DNA of 6,402 bases from Verrucomicrobiota bacterium (GCA_019241095.1 JAFAXJ010000199.1:1-6402); one strand, 5' to 3'; numbered from the stretch's first letter, positions 1 to 6,160 are shown. The notes: generated by a model from the letters alone, not told the origin. Made by a program: numbers and translations.

Positions 1-419
1 TCAAGCAAGCTGGCCCGAAGGGTTATCCAGGCTTTGCGGAAGTGGGAAACTTACCTTTACCGCGCAAGCTTTTGCGTCGCGGCGTTACCGATATGGTGCG
101 TATCTCCGATGGACGTATGAGCGGGACGGCATATGGCACGGTTGTCCTGCACGTGGCTCCGGAAGCCGCAGTTGGAGGGCCTATTGCTTTTGTTCGTAGT
201 GGTGACTTGATTCATCTGGATGTAAACAAACGGTCGCTGCGGCTGGACGTTTCGGATCAGGAGTTGAAGGATCGAAAAAACCTCTGGCAAGCGCCGGAAC
301 CTCCCAAACGCGGTTGGCACCGCTTATTCCACGACCATGTATTGCAAGCTGATGAGGGCGTCGATCTTGACTTTCTGGTGGGCCGCACCGGCGCTGATGT
401 TGCGCGAGACTATATCTGA
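1..419 (+). CDS. IlvD/Edd-family sugar-acid dehydratase, C-terminal part (5' end outside window)
   Basis: The reading frame is open from base 3 and stops with TGA at 417-419; an internal GTG at 42 is not the real start, because conserved family sequence (GPKGYPG followed by EVGN.PLP) lies before it. The fragment carries the family hallmark TDMVRISDGRMSGTAYGT; the Ser of RMSG (codon 120-122) aligns with the serine that acts as catalytic base in IlvD/Edd dehydratases. HVAPEA, GGPIAFVRSGD and the tail FHDHVLQADEGVDLDFL are typical of the sugar-acid branch (L-arabinonate, D-xylonate and related dehydratases) rather than of dihydroxy-acid dehydratase of branched amino-acid synthesis. These cytoplasmic Fe-S enzymes remove water from an aldonate to give a 2-keto-3-deoxy acid. 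The cluster cysteines would lie in the missing N-terminal part. The exact substrate cannot be read from this end. It is convergent with the CBS gene and separated from the apionate-type operon, so a shared pathway is only a guess. Confidence 0.9.
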   Translation, partial: KQAGPKGYPGFAEVGNLPLPRKLLRRGVTDMVRISDGRMSGTAYGTVVLHVAPEAAVGGPIAFVRSGDLIHLDVNKRSLRLDVSDQELKDRKNLWQAPEPPKRGWHRLFHDHVLQADEGVDLDFLVGRTGADVARDYI

Positions 420-733
420 TGCAGGGATGATCGGTTTTGAAATAGGGTCGGCCCTTTACTGATTACTTTACAATCAACTTTCTTCGATGATTCGCTTCAT
501 CCGCTCCTGTTCCTAGTTTAACAATTGCATTCTATAGGATGGGCTCAGGGCTTGAACACCTGTTGCTGGTGAATTGGTTGACCATCGAAGTGATTTGACG
601 AGTGTTGTCTCAGCCGGAGCCAAAAGTTTGGCCGCGCAATCTCGTGACAGTTGATCTGAAGGAGGCTCTGGCGGCGCAAAGGCCGGCCACCCGGTCAAGA
701 ACTTCCTGGTCTCTTGCGCGATACTTGCCTGGA
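420..733. other. Convergent intergenic region without a convincing gene
   Basis: This gap lies between two convergent genes. Small open frames here (for example a TTG-started frame of 74 codons on the minus strand, 513-737) have no recognisable motif or ribosome site and I regard them as chance. Short symmetric elements are present: AGGG-TCGG-CCCT at 444-455, 25 bases after the dehydratase stop and followed by a mixed T-rich stretch, and a near-perfect palindrome with 6-base arms GCCAAA/TTTGGC at 619-632. Either could be part of a terminator, but neither has the long stem plus T-run that would make it convincing. An 8-base GGCCGGCC palindrome sits at 681-688. Confidence 0.5.
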
Positions 734-1150
734 TCAACTTGGCTTGGAGACGTCCTGCATTGTGCGGACTATGTCTTTCTTGCCGGCCTCGGCCACCACA
801 TCCGCCAAGCCCACAATGCCGACCAATCGTTGGTCGCGGCTCAAAACCGGCAGTCGCCGGATTTGCTTCTGCTGCATAATTTGCGCAGCATCTTCTAAGT
901 CTTGGTCGTCGAAAACCGACACTAGGTCAGGGCTTAAGACCTCTTGTACAGCGGTGGTCTTAGGGTCGCGCCCCTCGGCTGTGGCCCGGATCGTGATGTC
1001 ACGGTCCGTGACCATGCCCTTAAGTTGCCGGCCGTCTACGACCGGCAGCGCTCCAACGTCGAGGGAACGCATTTTCTGGGCAGCTTCTTGGATGGAGGCG
1101 TCCGGTCGGACGCTTTCGACTTGGGTGCTCATTACGTTTTTGAGTTTCAC
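734..1150 (-). CDS. Two-CBS-domain protein (stand-alone Bateman module)
   Basis: The 138-residue product is made almost entirely of a pair of CBS domains, about residues 7-61 and 70-122. Each ends in the usual signature: LPVVDG...GMVTDRDI (35-52) and RRLPVL...GIVGLADV (98-118). CBS pairs bind adenine nucleotides or S-adenosylmethionine and act as sensors; stand-alone ones are cytoplasmic, have no catalytic domain and usually have unknown partners. There is no signal peptide or membrane segment. The start is a GTG at 1150: an in-frame TAA lies two codons upstream, so the frame cannot be longer, and starting at the internal ATG (residue 7) would trim the beginning of the first CBS motif. No clear Shine-Dalgarno sequence precedes the GTG; a four-codon ATG mini-frame ends over the start (ATGTTTAAGCCGTGA), which might couple translation or be chance. 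The gene appears monocistronic and unrelated to the sugar-acid operon. Confidence 0.9.
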   Translation of the reverse strand: MKLKNVMSTQVESVRPDASIQEAAQKMRSLDVGALPVVDGRQLKGMVTDRDITIRATAEGRDPKTTAVQEVLSPDLVSVFDDQDLEDAAQIMQQKQIRRLPVLSRDQRLVGIVGLADVVAEAGKKDIVRTMQDVSKPS

Positions 1151-1205
1151 GGCTTAAACATGGGTTAACGCTTGGGTTCGCATGATCCAAAAATCCCTAT
1201 TAACG

Positions 1206-1233
1206 ACTAAAATCCTGCCAGGGATATTGTCAA
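1206..1233 (-). promoter_or_regulatory. Putative sigma70-type promoter of the CBS-domain gene
   Basis: Read on the minus strand, a perfect -35 TTGACA (1233-1228) is followed after 16 bases by TTTAGT (1211-1206, 4 of 6 matches to TATAAT). Transcription would begin near 1199, giving a leader of about 48 bases before the GTG at 1150. The consensus -35 is the strongest part; the -10 is weak and the spacer one base short of the optimum. Confidence 0.4.
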
Positions 1234-1268
1234 ACCGCTGTATGGAGCAGAGAGCAAGTGGCGCTGAC

Positions 1269-1289
1269 GCCGTAAGGGGCACTAACGGC
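1269..1289. other. Short hairpin upstream of the CBS promoter
   Basis: Arms GCCGTAAG (1269-1276) and CTAACGGC (1282-1289) pair in seven of eight positions (one A-A mismatch) around the five-base loop GGGCA. It lies just upstream of the putative CBS promoter, so it would not be in that transcript; it could be an operator-like element, part of read-through RNA from the operon, or chance. Confidence 0.25.
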
Positions 1290-1490
1290 GGATGCGGTTT
1301 TAATGCATTTGAATCGCTGACATTCTTGGAGCAACTCATCTTTGGTGCTCTTCAGCAGCCACCGAATCAGTTTTATTTTGTTCGGCTCACTGATATCTAC
1401 CTCTGAAGTGAAATGTTTTTTCGCGATAAATCCTTTATTTCACCGTAATGCCCGTGGCTTTGTTAGCAAACCTTCGACCCGTAAGCAAAG

Positions 1491-1518
1491 TTTGGCGTTT
1501 GGAGAAAGGCGCGCCAAA
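1491..1518. terminator. Possible transcription-terminator hairpin downstream of the operon
   Basis: Perfect 7-base arms TTTGGCG (1491-1497) and CGCCAAA (1512-1518) enclose a 14-base loop, about 110 bases beyond the stop of the oxidoisomerase gene. On the minus strand the stem is followed only by a short ACTTTG, not a real T-run, so intrinsic termination would be weak. Confidence 0.2.
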
Positions 1519-1595
1519 AGCCGAGACTCAGGAAGCCTACCGACAATCAAGGGGGCGTCCGATGGGGCGCAGAATGTTTTCAGCAATTCCCTATC

Positions 1596-1617
1596 GGGCC
1601 TGAAACACGATCGGCCC
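1596..1617 (-). terminator. Possible hairpin just after the oxidoisomerase stop codon
   Basis: GGGCC (1596-1600) and GGCCC (1613-1617) form a five-pair GC stem with a 12-base loop, beginning 10 bases beyond the stop codon on the minus strand. The position suits a 3'-end stabilising or terminating hairpin, but no T-run follows. Confidence 0.25.
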
Positions 1618-1626
1618 AATAATGCT

Positions 1627-2466
1627 TTAATCCGGGGTACAGATGTCGCGTACGCTTTCTTTGAGCGCGGGTATGCTGATGACTTGTTTCCAATCCTCTT
1701 TGAAAATCCGGGGTTTGTTCTGTTCGATGGCTTTTATCGCGCCATCGGAAAAGGGAAAACCCGCGAACCCAAATACGATAGCGAGCTCAGTTCGAATATG
1801 GCCCAGACAGAAATCTTCAGCCGCTTGGTCAGGCACGCCCATCGCAATGGCGGCTTCCATCGCTTCGCGCAAAACGGTAACACAAGTCGCCATTGTTGAC
1901 TCAACCACTGCGGGTTCCAGGACTGCCATTTGCTCAAGAGTGATCCGGTGCATGCGTAAAATCGGCGCATACATATCAGCAGCAATCTTTTCTCCGACCG
2001 CATAATGCTCTTCAGGCCCTTGGTGGAGTGCGCAGACGACGCTTTGCCTCAGCGTCCCTTGTCCGCCAAACCAGTCACTTTTTGACGATGCAGGTTCTGT
2101 GTCTGAAAACAACCGGGGATGGCAAGGGTGGGCGATAAAGCAGGTGATATCCTCTCGTACTGGCATGACCCCGGCGTAAGCCGCTGCGGGATCAAGTCCG
2201 ATCAAGATGGTTCCCGGTTTTAAATTTGGAACGATCTGATGGGTGATAGTGCCGATCAGCCGATCAGGAATGGCGAGAATGATCGCTTCGGCTCGTTCCA
2301 ACCCCTCCTCGAGCGAAGTTGTTTCAATGCCGTCTCTATTCAGTTGCTTTCGCGTTTCTTCGCTGGCCTCGACATAGTCCACTTTGTAATGAGATAAGTA
2401 TCTGAGATTTCCCGTGATACGGCATCCCATCTTCCCGCCGGCGCCCAAGAGTGTAATGTTCATCAT
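1627..2466 (-). CDS. apnO: NAD-dependent D-apionate oxidoisomerase (ApnO-like)
   Basis: The 279-residue protein has an N-terminal Rossmann fold (about 1-115) with the dinucleotide-binding turn GAGGKMG at 8-14 and an acidic residue (E33) ending the second strand, which favours NAD over NADP. After strands with AIILAIPD (61-68) comes the conserved HPCHP (113-117), then a helical C-terminal half (about 150-279) of the type often labelled phosphogluconate-dehydrogenase-like C-terminal. Members beside DUF1537 kinases and RuBisCO-like proteins are described as ApnO: D-apionate is oxidised and its carboxylate-bearing carbon rearranged to give 3-oxo-isoapionate. It is the last gene of the operon, 11 bases after the kinase stop. 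Two ATGs stand in tandem at 2466 and 2463; AGGACA, overlapping the kinase TAG, is a well-spaced ribosome site for either. Alternative: a related dehydrogenase for another branched or C4-C5 sugar acid. The family is clear; the substrate rests on the neighbourhood. Confidence 0.75.
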   Translation of the reverse strand: MMNITLLGAGGKMGCRITGNLRYLSHYKVDYVEASEETRKQLNRDGIETTSLEEGLERAEAIILAIPDRLIGTITHQIVPNLKPGTILIGLDPAAAYAGVMPVREDITCFIAHPCHPRLFSDTEPASSKSDWFGGQGTLRQSVVCALHQGPEEHYAVGEKIAADMYAPILRMHRITLEQMAVLEPAVVESTMATCVTVLREAMEAAIAMGVPDQAAEDFCLGHIRTELAIVFGFAGFPFSDGAIKAIEQNKPRIFKEDWKQVISIPALKESVRDICTPD

Positions 2467-2477
2467 TCGTATTTGTC

Positions 2478-3866
2478 CTAGTCCTTTGTTTGCCCAACAC
2501 CGCTGTCGTGAAAAAGTAGGTGTTCCTTGTATTGTGTTTCGGTTTGGCCTTTTCGAACCTGTTCGAAATAGCTGACTCCGCCGTTCTGGCCTCCTTTAAG
2601 GGCTACTTCCAGGCCATCGATAGCGAGATCATCCGCATGCGCCTTACACAAGGGAGCGCCTGGCGCAATAGGAAGCACCATCTCCAAGGCAGAAATGCGA
2701 AGCTGCCTGGAAACCATTCCGGAGGTGTCGCCGCCTGCCACGCATACCCGACGTACTCCGGTGCGGCGAAGTGCGTTCTTTAAAAGTTCGCCTTGCCACT
2801 TGCCAAGCAGGTTGCGGATGTGAGGGCTGCCATCCACGATGCTGCGGTCTTCTGGTCCGCTCGCGGAATAAATCACTACGCTGCGGCCGTTTGCCAAATT
2901 GTCTTCAGTCGCCGCTCCGACCTTCTGCATTTCGGCTTTAGCGCTTTCTGACGAAAGCAAATTATTAACCGTTATGCGAATCGCCACGAATCCGTGTTCT
3001 TCCGCGTGTCGGATTTGGGCAGCCGTCTGCGGCGCAGCACTTCCCGACATCACCAGGACGCGATCCGCTTCTGTAAAGGTTGTAACCGGCTTCCGTGGCG
3101 GGATGCACCCGGTGTGCTGCAGATACGACACAAACCCATGTTCAACCCCTGAAGAACCGACGATAAACTGCCGTTCAGAGCTCTTCCACAGCAGCTCGCC
3201 GATTTGTTTTAAGTGTTCTTCGGAGCAACAATCAAAAAGTACAATAGGCGTGGCCGCCTCGCCTATGCCTTTTCGTGCATGATCGACGCTCGTAGAAAGA
3301 CGCTCACCGAAATGGGTGAGATCCACGTGCCCGATGGGCAGATTAGTTTGCTTGGCCAGATGCAATCTGAGATCCGCTTCCTGCATCGGCGTGACCGGAT
3401 GCGCTCGCATTGCCGGATGACGATCAATCCGAAAAACTTGCGGCCCGAAACCAGCGAAAAGGTTTGCGAATGCTACAAATCGCCCCAATCGCGGCGCTCC
3501 GACGACCAACGGTACCCAAGTTGCAGGAAAATGGCGAAGCGCCAACTCGACAGTGCGTCCGATACTCCCAATTTCTGGTGACGAGTCGAATGTGGAGCAC
3601 GTTTTGTAATGAAAGATGGGCGAATCGATCTCGGCTAGGGCAGCGAAAACCGGATCCAGTTCCTTTTCGAGTTGATCAGTAGGTAAGGCTCGGCTGATTC
3701 CGGCCACACCAATGGCCTCAACGTCTGGAAAGCGTGCCCGAAGAAAGTCTGTAGTGGGTGGCGCAAGAAATAGGGCGGCGCGGAATCCTCCTAAGGCCAG
3801 GGTTTCCATGACATCCGTTGAACCTGTGAAATCATCGCCGTACCAGGCTAGCTTGAGCTTCCTCAT
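2478..3866 (-). CDS. oiaK: DUF1537 four-carbon-acid-sugar kinase family; probable 3-oxo-isoapionate kinase (OiaK-like)
   Basis: The 462-residue product has both domains of the DUF1537 kinase family. The N-terminal sugar-acid-binding domain shows DDFTGSTD (11-18), YKTCSTFDSSPEIGSIG (87-103), RHPAMRAHPVTPM (149-161) and GSSG (237-240). The C-terminal nucleotide-binding domain shows MSGSAAPQTAAQI (273-285), AGGDTSG (377-383), PGAPLC (402-407) and KGGQNGG (424-430). Family members are cytoplasmic ATP-dependent kinases for tetronates and related sugar acids (OtnK, DtnK, OiaK). With an ApnO-like enzyme and a RuBisCO-like protein on either side, phosphorylation of 3-oxo-isoapionate at C4 is the best prediction. 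Its ATG overlaps the upstream gene's TGA (shared ATGA, 3863-3866), so translation is probably coupled; a modest GGAAA precedes it. After the conserved core it has about 25 extra residues (TETQYKEHL...), of unknown role. All family motifs are present, so it should be active. Confidence 0.8.
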   Translation of the reverse strand: MRKLKLAWYGDDFTGSTDVMETLALGGFRAALFLAPPTTDFLRARFPDVEAIGVAGISRALPTDQLEKELDPVFAALAEIDSPIFHYKTCSTFDSSPEIGSIGRTVELALRHFPATWVPLVVGAPRLGRFVAFANLFAGFGPQVFRIDRHPAMRAHPVTPMQEADLRLHLAKQTNLPIGHVDLTHFGERLSTSVDHARKGIGEAATPIVLFDCCSEEHLKQIGELLWKSSERQFIVGSSGVEHGFVSYLQHTGCIPPRKPVTTFTEADRVLVMSGSAAPQTAAQIRHAEEHGFVAIRITVNNLLSSESAKAEMQKVGAATEDNLANGRSVVIYSASGPEDRSIVDGSPHIRNLLGKWQGELLKNALRRTGVRRVCVAGGDTSGMVSRQLRISALEMVLPIAPGAPLCKAHADDLAIDGLEVALKGGQNGGVSYFEQVRKGQTETQYKEHLLFHDSGVGQTKD

Positions 3867-5152
3867 CGGTTTCCGAACTGTTCAAGCGCGGCCGCTAATT
3901 CGGGATGCGAGGCGGCGTATTGCTGCAAATCAATCTCATGCACGGCAGCTTCCCATGCCTGCTGGATCGAATTGAGTCCTGCGCTCGGTCCGCCGGCATG
4001 GGCCATAATTCCGCCGCCCGCTAAGAAGATGAGATCTGTGGTCTTCGCTCGTGCGAAAGTGTCGGGCGCTTGTCCTGCCCATTGTCCTGATGAGACCACC
4101 GGCATAGCAAAATAGCCGTCGAAAAGGGGGCTGAGGCAAGCCTGGATGGACTGCAGCACGGAGTCATCCGGTTCCCAAAATTTGTTGCGCAAGCCGTTCA
4201 CGTGAAGGTGATCCGCGCCGGCGAGACGCCAAAGTTTCTGGTAAACAACGAAGGAAACGCCCAGCATGGGGTGGCGTGTAATCAGCCCCCATCCGTTCCG
4301 GTGCCCATGGATTGGCAACTCGGAGTGTTTCCGCAAGGTCGCCAAAGCCGCCAAGCCTATGCTGTTAAGGCTTACCATGATGCAAGTCCCGCCCGCGTCC
4401 CGCACCAAATCATGGTGTTCCAACATAGCGTCCAGATCATCGCTGATATTGAATGCGTACATCAGTTTGCGACCTGTCCTGTCTGCCAGGGAGTTGATTT
4501 CACTCATCACGGCCTGAATGCGTTCGCGCAACGGGGAGTGAGGCGGGTTGGCCATTAATTCGTCATCTTTAATGAAATCAATGCCGGCTTTTCCAAGATT
4601 TCGAACGATCTCAGCCGTTTGCTTGGGGGTCAGGCCAACACTTGGTTTAATGATCGTACCGATTATAGGCCGTCCGATGACCCCGCTCAGTTTTCTTGTG
4701 CCAACGATGCCAAAACGGGGCCCGGAATATCGGGCCGTAAACGCCCACGGCAATTCCAAATCGATCAGTTTCAAACCAGAGACTTCGCAAAGCTCGAAAA
4801 GGTTTCCTGCAACTGTGGCCAACAGAGTAGGAAGATTGAGTCCAACGTTATCTAGCGGGAACGCTACGGTGATCTCTGCGCGTTGAAACTTATCGCCGCC
4901 GCCTCTCGGCAACCGTGCGCCTGGTAAGCTTGGCTGGGAAACGCTTTCGAGCAACTCGATTGTCAAGACCTTAGCGCGAGCGCGCTGTTTGAGGTCTTCC
5001 GTTTCGCCTGGCAAAGGGACAAAAGTGCCTGACGATTGTTCACCGGCAATCATTTCAGCCGCCTGCTGCACCGGCAGAGGAGTTTCAATGAGATACTTGG
5101 CGACGATCCGGTCAGAGCTATAAAACGAACCTGTGTTGCCGTCAGTGTTCAT
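3863..5152 (-). CDS. RuBisCO-like protein (form IV); probable 3-oxo-isoapionate-4-phosphate decarboxylase or transcarboxylase/hydrolase (OiaX/OiaT type)
   Basis: At 429 residues this has the two-domain RuBisCO large-subunit fold but is shorter than true RuBisCO (about 475). Aligning by eye to spinach numbering: E38 = Glu60, N117 = Asn123, K169 = Lys175, K195 D197 E198 (in IKDDE) = carbamylated Lys201 and metal ligands Asp203/Glu204, H284-R285 = His294/Arg295, H317 = His327, K324 = loop-6 Lys334, SSGQ (354-357) = the Ser379 region, GGG (379-381) = the second phosphate loop. Lys177 is replaced by serine (S171), so it is very unlikely to fix CO2 as RuBisCO. An insertion of about 16 residues (near 70-90, rich in Pro, Gly and Arg) lies between the Glu60 and Asn123 equivalents. 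With ApnO- and OiaK-like partners it should cleave 3-oxo-isoapionate 4-phosphate, either by loss of CO2 or by transcarboxylation and hydrolysis to 3-phosphoglycerate and glycolate; sequence alone does not tell me which. It is first in the operon. ATG 5152 has no strong ribosome site, but the family N-terminus begins soon after. Confidence 0.85.
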   Translation of the reverse strand: MNTDGNTGSFYSSDRIVAKYLIETPLPVQQAAEMIAGEQSSGTFVPLPGETEDLKQRARAKVLTIELLESVSQPSLPGARLPRGGGDKFQRAEITVAFPLDNVGLNLPTLLATVAGNLFELCEVSGLKLIDLELPWAFTARYSGPRFGIVGTRKLSGVIGRPIIGTIIKPSVGLTPKQTAEIVRNLGKAGIDFIKDDELMANPPHSPLRERIQAVMSEINSLADRTGRKLMYAFNISDDLDAMLEHHDLVRDAGGTCIMVSLNSIGLAALATLRKHSELPIHGHRNGWGLITRHPMLGVSFVVYQKLWRLAGADHLHVNGLRNKFWEPDDSVLQSIQACLSPLFDGYFAMPVVSSGQWAGQAPDTFARAKTTDLIFLAGGGIMAHAGGPSAGLNSIQQAWEAAVHEIDLQQYAASHPELAAALEQFGNR

Positions 5153-5200
5153 CAGTTCTAAACGTCGGCGACCTGAGTAGATGTCCAGGGGGTAAGAAAC

Positions 5201-5213
5201 GCGATTTACTATC
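5201..5213. repeat. 13-base direct repeat, copy 1 (other copy at 6201-6213)
   Basis: GCGATTTACTATC occurs here and again exactly 1000 bases downstream, so the copies bracket the TIM-barrel gene. This copy overlaps the -10 of the putative operon promoter. A 13-base match in a window this size is close to chance expectation. Confidence 0.4.
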
Positions 5214-5235
5214 TGCCCGGTGTCCTTAATGTCGA
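5208..5235 (-). promoter_or_regulatory. Putative promoter of the RLP-kinase-oxidoisomerase operon
   Basis: On the minus strand TCGACA (5235-5230, 5 of 6 to TTGACA) is separated by 16 bases from GATAGT (5213-5208, 4 of 6 to TATAAT). The transcript would start near 5200, leaving a leader of about 48 bases before the ATG at 5152. This is the only reasonable match I found in the 123-base divergent region; the organism's own promoter consensus is unknown. Confidence 0.3.
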
Positions 5236-5261
5236 GGAACCGTTTTCGATCTTTTTAAGGA
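5223..5261. promoter_or_regulatory. Inverted repeat in the divergent region that includes the TIM-barrel gene's ribosome site
   Basis: TCCTTAA (5223-5229) and TTAAGGA (5255-5261) are perfect 7-base inverted arms, 32 bases centre to centre, about three helical turns. The left arm lies next to the -35 of the operon promoter, so a dimeric regulator binding both arms could control both directions. The right arm contains AAGGA, the only Shine-Dalgarno-like sequence for the gene starting at 5276, although its spacing of 14 bases is long. In RNA the left arm could mask it. Regulatory use is inference. Confidence 0.3.
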
Positions 5262-5275
5262 ATCTTTGCAGAATC

Positions 5276-6160
5276 ATGAACAGCAATCCGAATTCTCAGC
5301 CGCTCGATTCAGATGCCGCGACGTTTTCCGGCGAATCAGGCAAAATCGGTGTTGGCTCCTGGACTTTTCCATGGGCAGTTGGAACGGTTAAAGAACATCG
5401 ACCACAAACGCTGATAACGCCTGTCAACCTGGTAAGAAAAGCACGAGATCTAGGGGCAAAGGTGGTACAGATAGGGGACAACCTCCCTATAAACCAGTTT
5501 TCGAAAGGCGACCTGAATGAGCTGCGGGTTGTAGCGGACGAATGCTGCATCGAACTGGAGGTCGGCACCCGCGGGGTGGAGCCATCGCACCTGCTGCGAT
5601 ATCTTAAAATCGCGCAATTTTTGAAAGCTCGACTGGTTCGCACCATGGCAGGCTGGCCGGGAGCTAATCCGCCTCTTGAAAAGGTTAAGAGCGATCTTCG
5701 AGAAGTTCTGCCGCAATTTTCTGAGGCGGGCGTCTCGATCGGACTGGAGAACTATGAAACATACTCGACCGGCGAGTTGGCAAGATTGGTCCGGGCCGTT
5801 GATAATCCGAGTTTAGGCGTTTGTTTGGATGTCTCCAATTCCCTTGGCGCGCTCGAAAGCATTGATGCAATTCTCGACGCTTTACTCCCGCTCACGATCA
5901 ATGTGCACATCAAGGATATCAGCGTCGAGCGGTTGCCATATTTGATGGGGTTCGCCTTTTACGGACGCCCGGCTGGGCAAGGAAGAATACCTTTCGAGCA
6001 AATATTTGCGAGATTGGAAATGATCGGCCGCAAGCCAAATGCGATCATCGAGCTTTGGACACCTTTCCGTGGTTCGCTCGAACAAACGCTTGACCTGGAG
6101 GAAGACTGGGCAAGAGCTAGCATTGAGTATTTGTCGAAGCTACCCTGGTTTAAACAGTAG
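5276..6160 (+). CDS. Xylose-isomerase-like TIM-barrel enzyme (AP-endonuclease-2 superfamily); possible OiaC-type decarboxylase or sugar isomerase/epimerase
   Basis: The 294-residue cytoplasmic protein has an eight-stranded barrel from about residue 24 (IGVGSWTFPWAVG) to the end. The four metal ligands expected in this superfamily are visible: E158 (GLENYE), D185 (CLDVSN), H211 (VHIKD) and E259 (IIELWTP). VVQIGDNLP (63-71) and EVGTRG (95-100) line the substrate side, and GQGRIPF (234-240) is the usual late loop. Such enzymes use a divalent metal to isomerise, epimerise or decarboxylate hydroxy-keto sugars. Being divergent from the apionate-type operon, it could be the 3-oxo-isoapionate decarboxylase (OiaC), giving L-erythrulose, or act on a product of the RuBisCO-like protein; I cannot prove either. 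The first 23 residues are polar, low-complexity and outside the barrel; ATG 5276 is the only ATG before the domain, so the extension may be real or the start may be a non-ATG codon. The stop is TAG at 6158-6160, with a second TAA following. Confidence 0.8.
   Translation: MNSNPNSQPLDSDAATFSGESGKIGVGSWTFPWAVGTVKEHRPQTLITPVNLVRKARDLGAKVVQIGDNLPINQFSKGDLNELRVVADECCIELEVGTRGVEPSHLLRYLKIAQFLKARLVRTMAGWPGANPPLEKVKSDLREVLPQFSEAGVSIGLENYETYSTGELARLVRAVDNPSLGVCLDVSNSLGALESIDAILDALLPLTINVHIKDISVERLPYLMGFAFYGRPAGQGRIPFEQIFARLEMIGRKPNAIIELWTPFRGSLEQTLDLEEDWARASIEYLSKLPWFKQ

Larger units (their letters stand above)
1151..1626. other. Gene-free stretch between the apionate-type operon and the CBS gene
   Basis: The 476 bases hold no frame with recognisable protein motifs; the open frames on either strand (for example 1182-1406 plus and 1154-1339 minus) look random, and the plus frame starting at 1342 is largely antisense to the oxidoisomerase gene. 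The right part is the 3' flank of the minus-strand operon and the left part the 5' flank of the CBS gene. It contains several short inverted repeats: 1269-1289, 1329-1350 (GAGCA/TGCTC), 1408-1443 (GTGAAAT/ATTTCAC), 1491-1518 and 1596-1617. I see no tRNA, riboswitch core or CRISPR unit. Confidence 0.55.

Noticed and set aside
444..455. Rho-independent terminator after the dehydratase
   Set aside because: The stem has only four pairs and the following sequence is not a continuous T-run.
513..737. 74-codon minus-strand frame beginning inside the CBS gene's stop
   Set aside because: TTG start, proline-rich random-looking product, no family resemblance; most likely chance in the convergent gap.
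1170..1200. tRNA-like fragment (GGTTCGCATGATCC)
   Set aside because: It resembles a T-arm only loosely; no acceptor stem or anticodon arm can be built around it.
1342..1899. 185-codon plus-strand open frame
   Set aside because: More than half is antisense to the well-supported oxidoisomerase gene, it has no recognisable motif, and its composition follows the opposite-strand codons.
1627..2466. 6-phosphogluconate dehydrogenase
   Set aside because: At 279 residues it lacks the long helical C-terminal domain of the pentose-phosphate enzyme and carries the HPCHP motif of the oxidoisomerase-like family instead.
3863..5152. A true CO2-fixing RuBisCO
   Set aside because: Lys177 is replaced by serine, the protein is shorter, and neither a small subunit nor phosphoribulokinase is nearby; the neighbours are sugar-acid catabolic.
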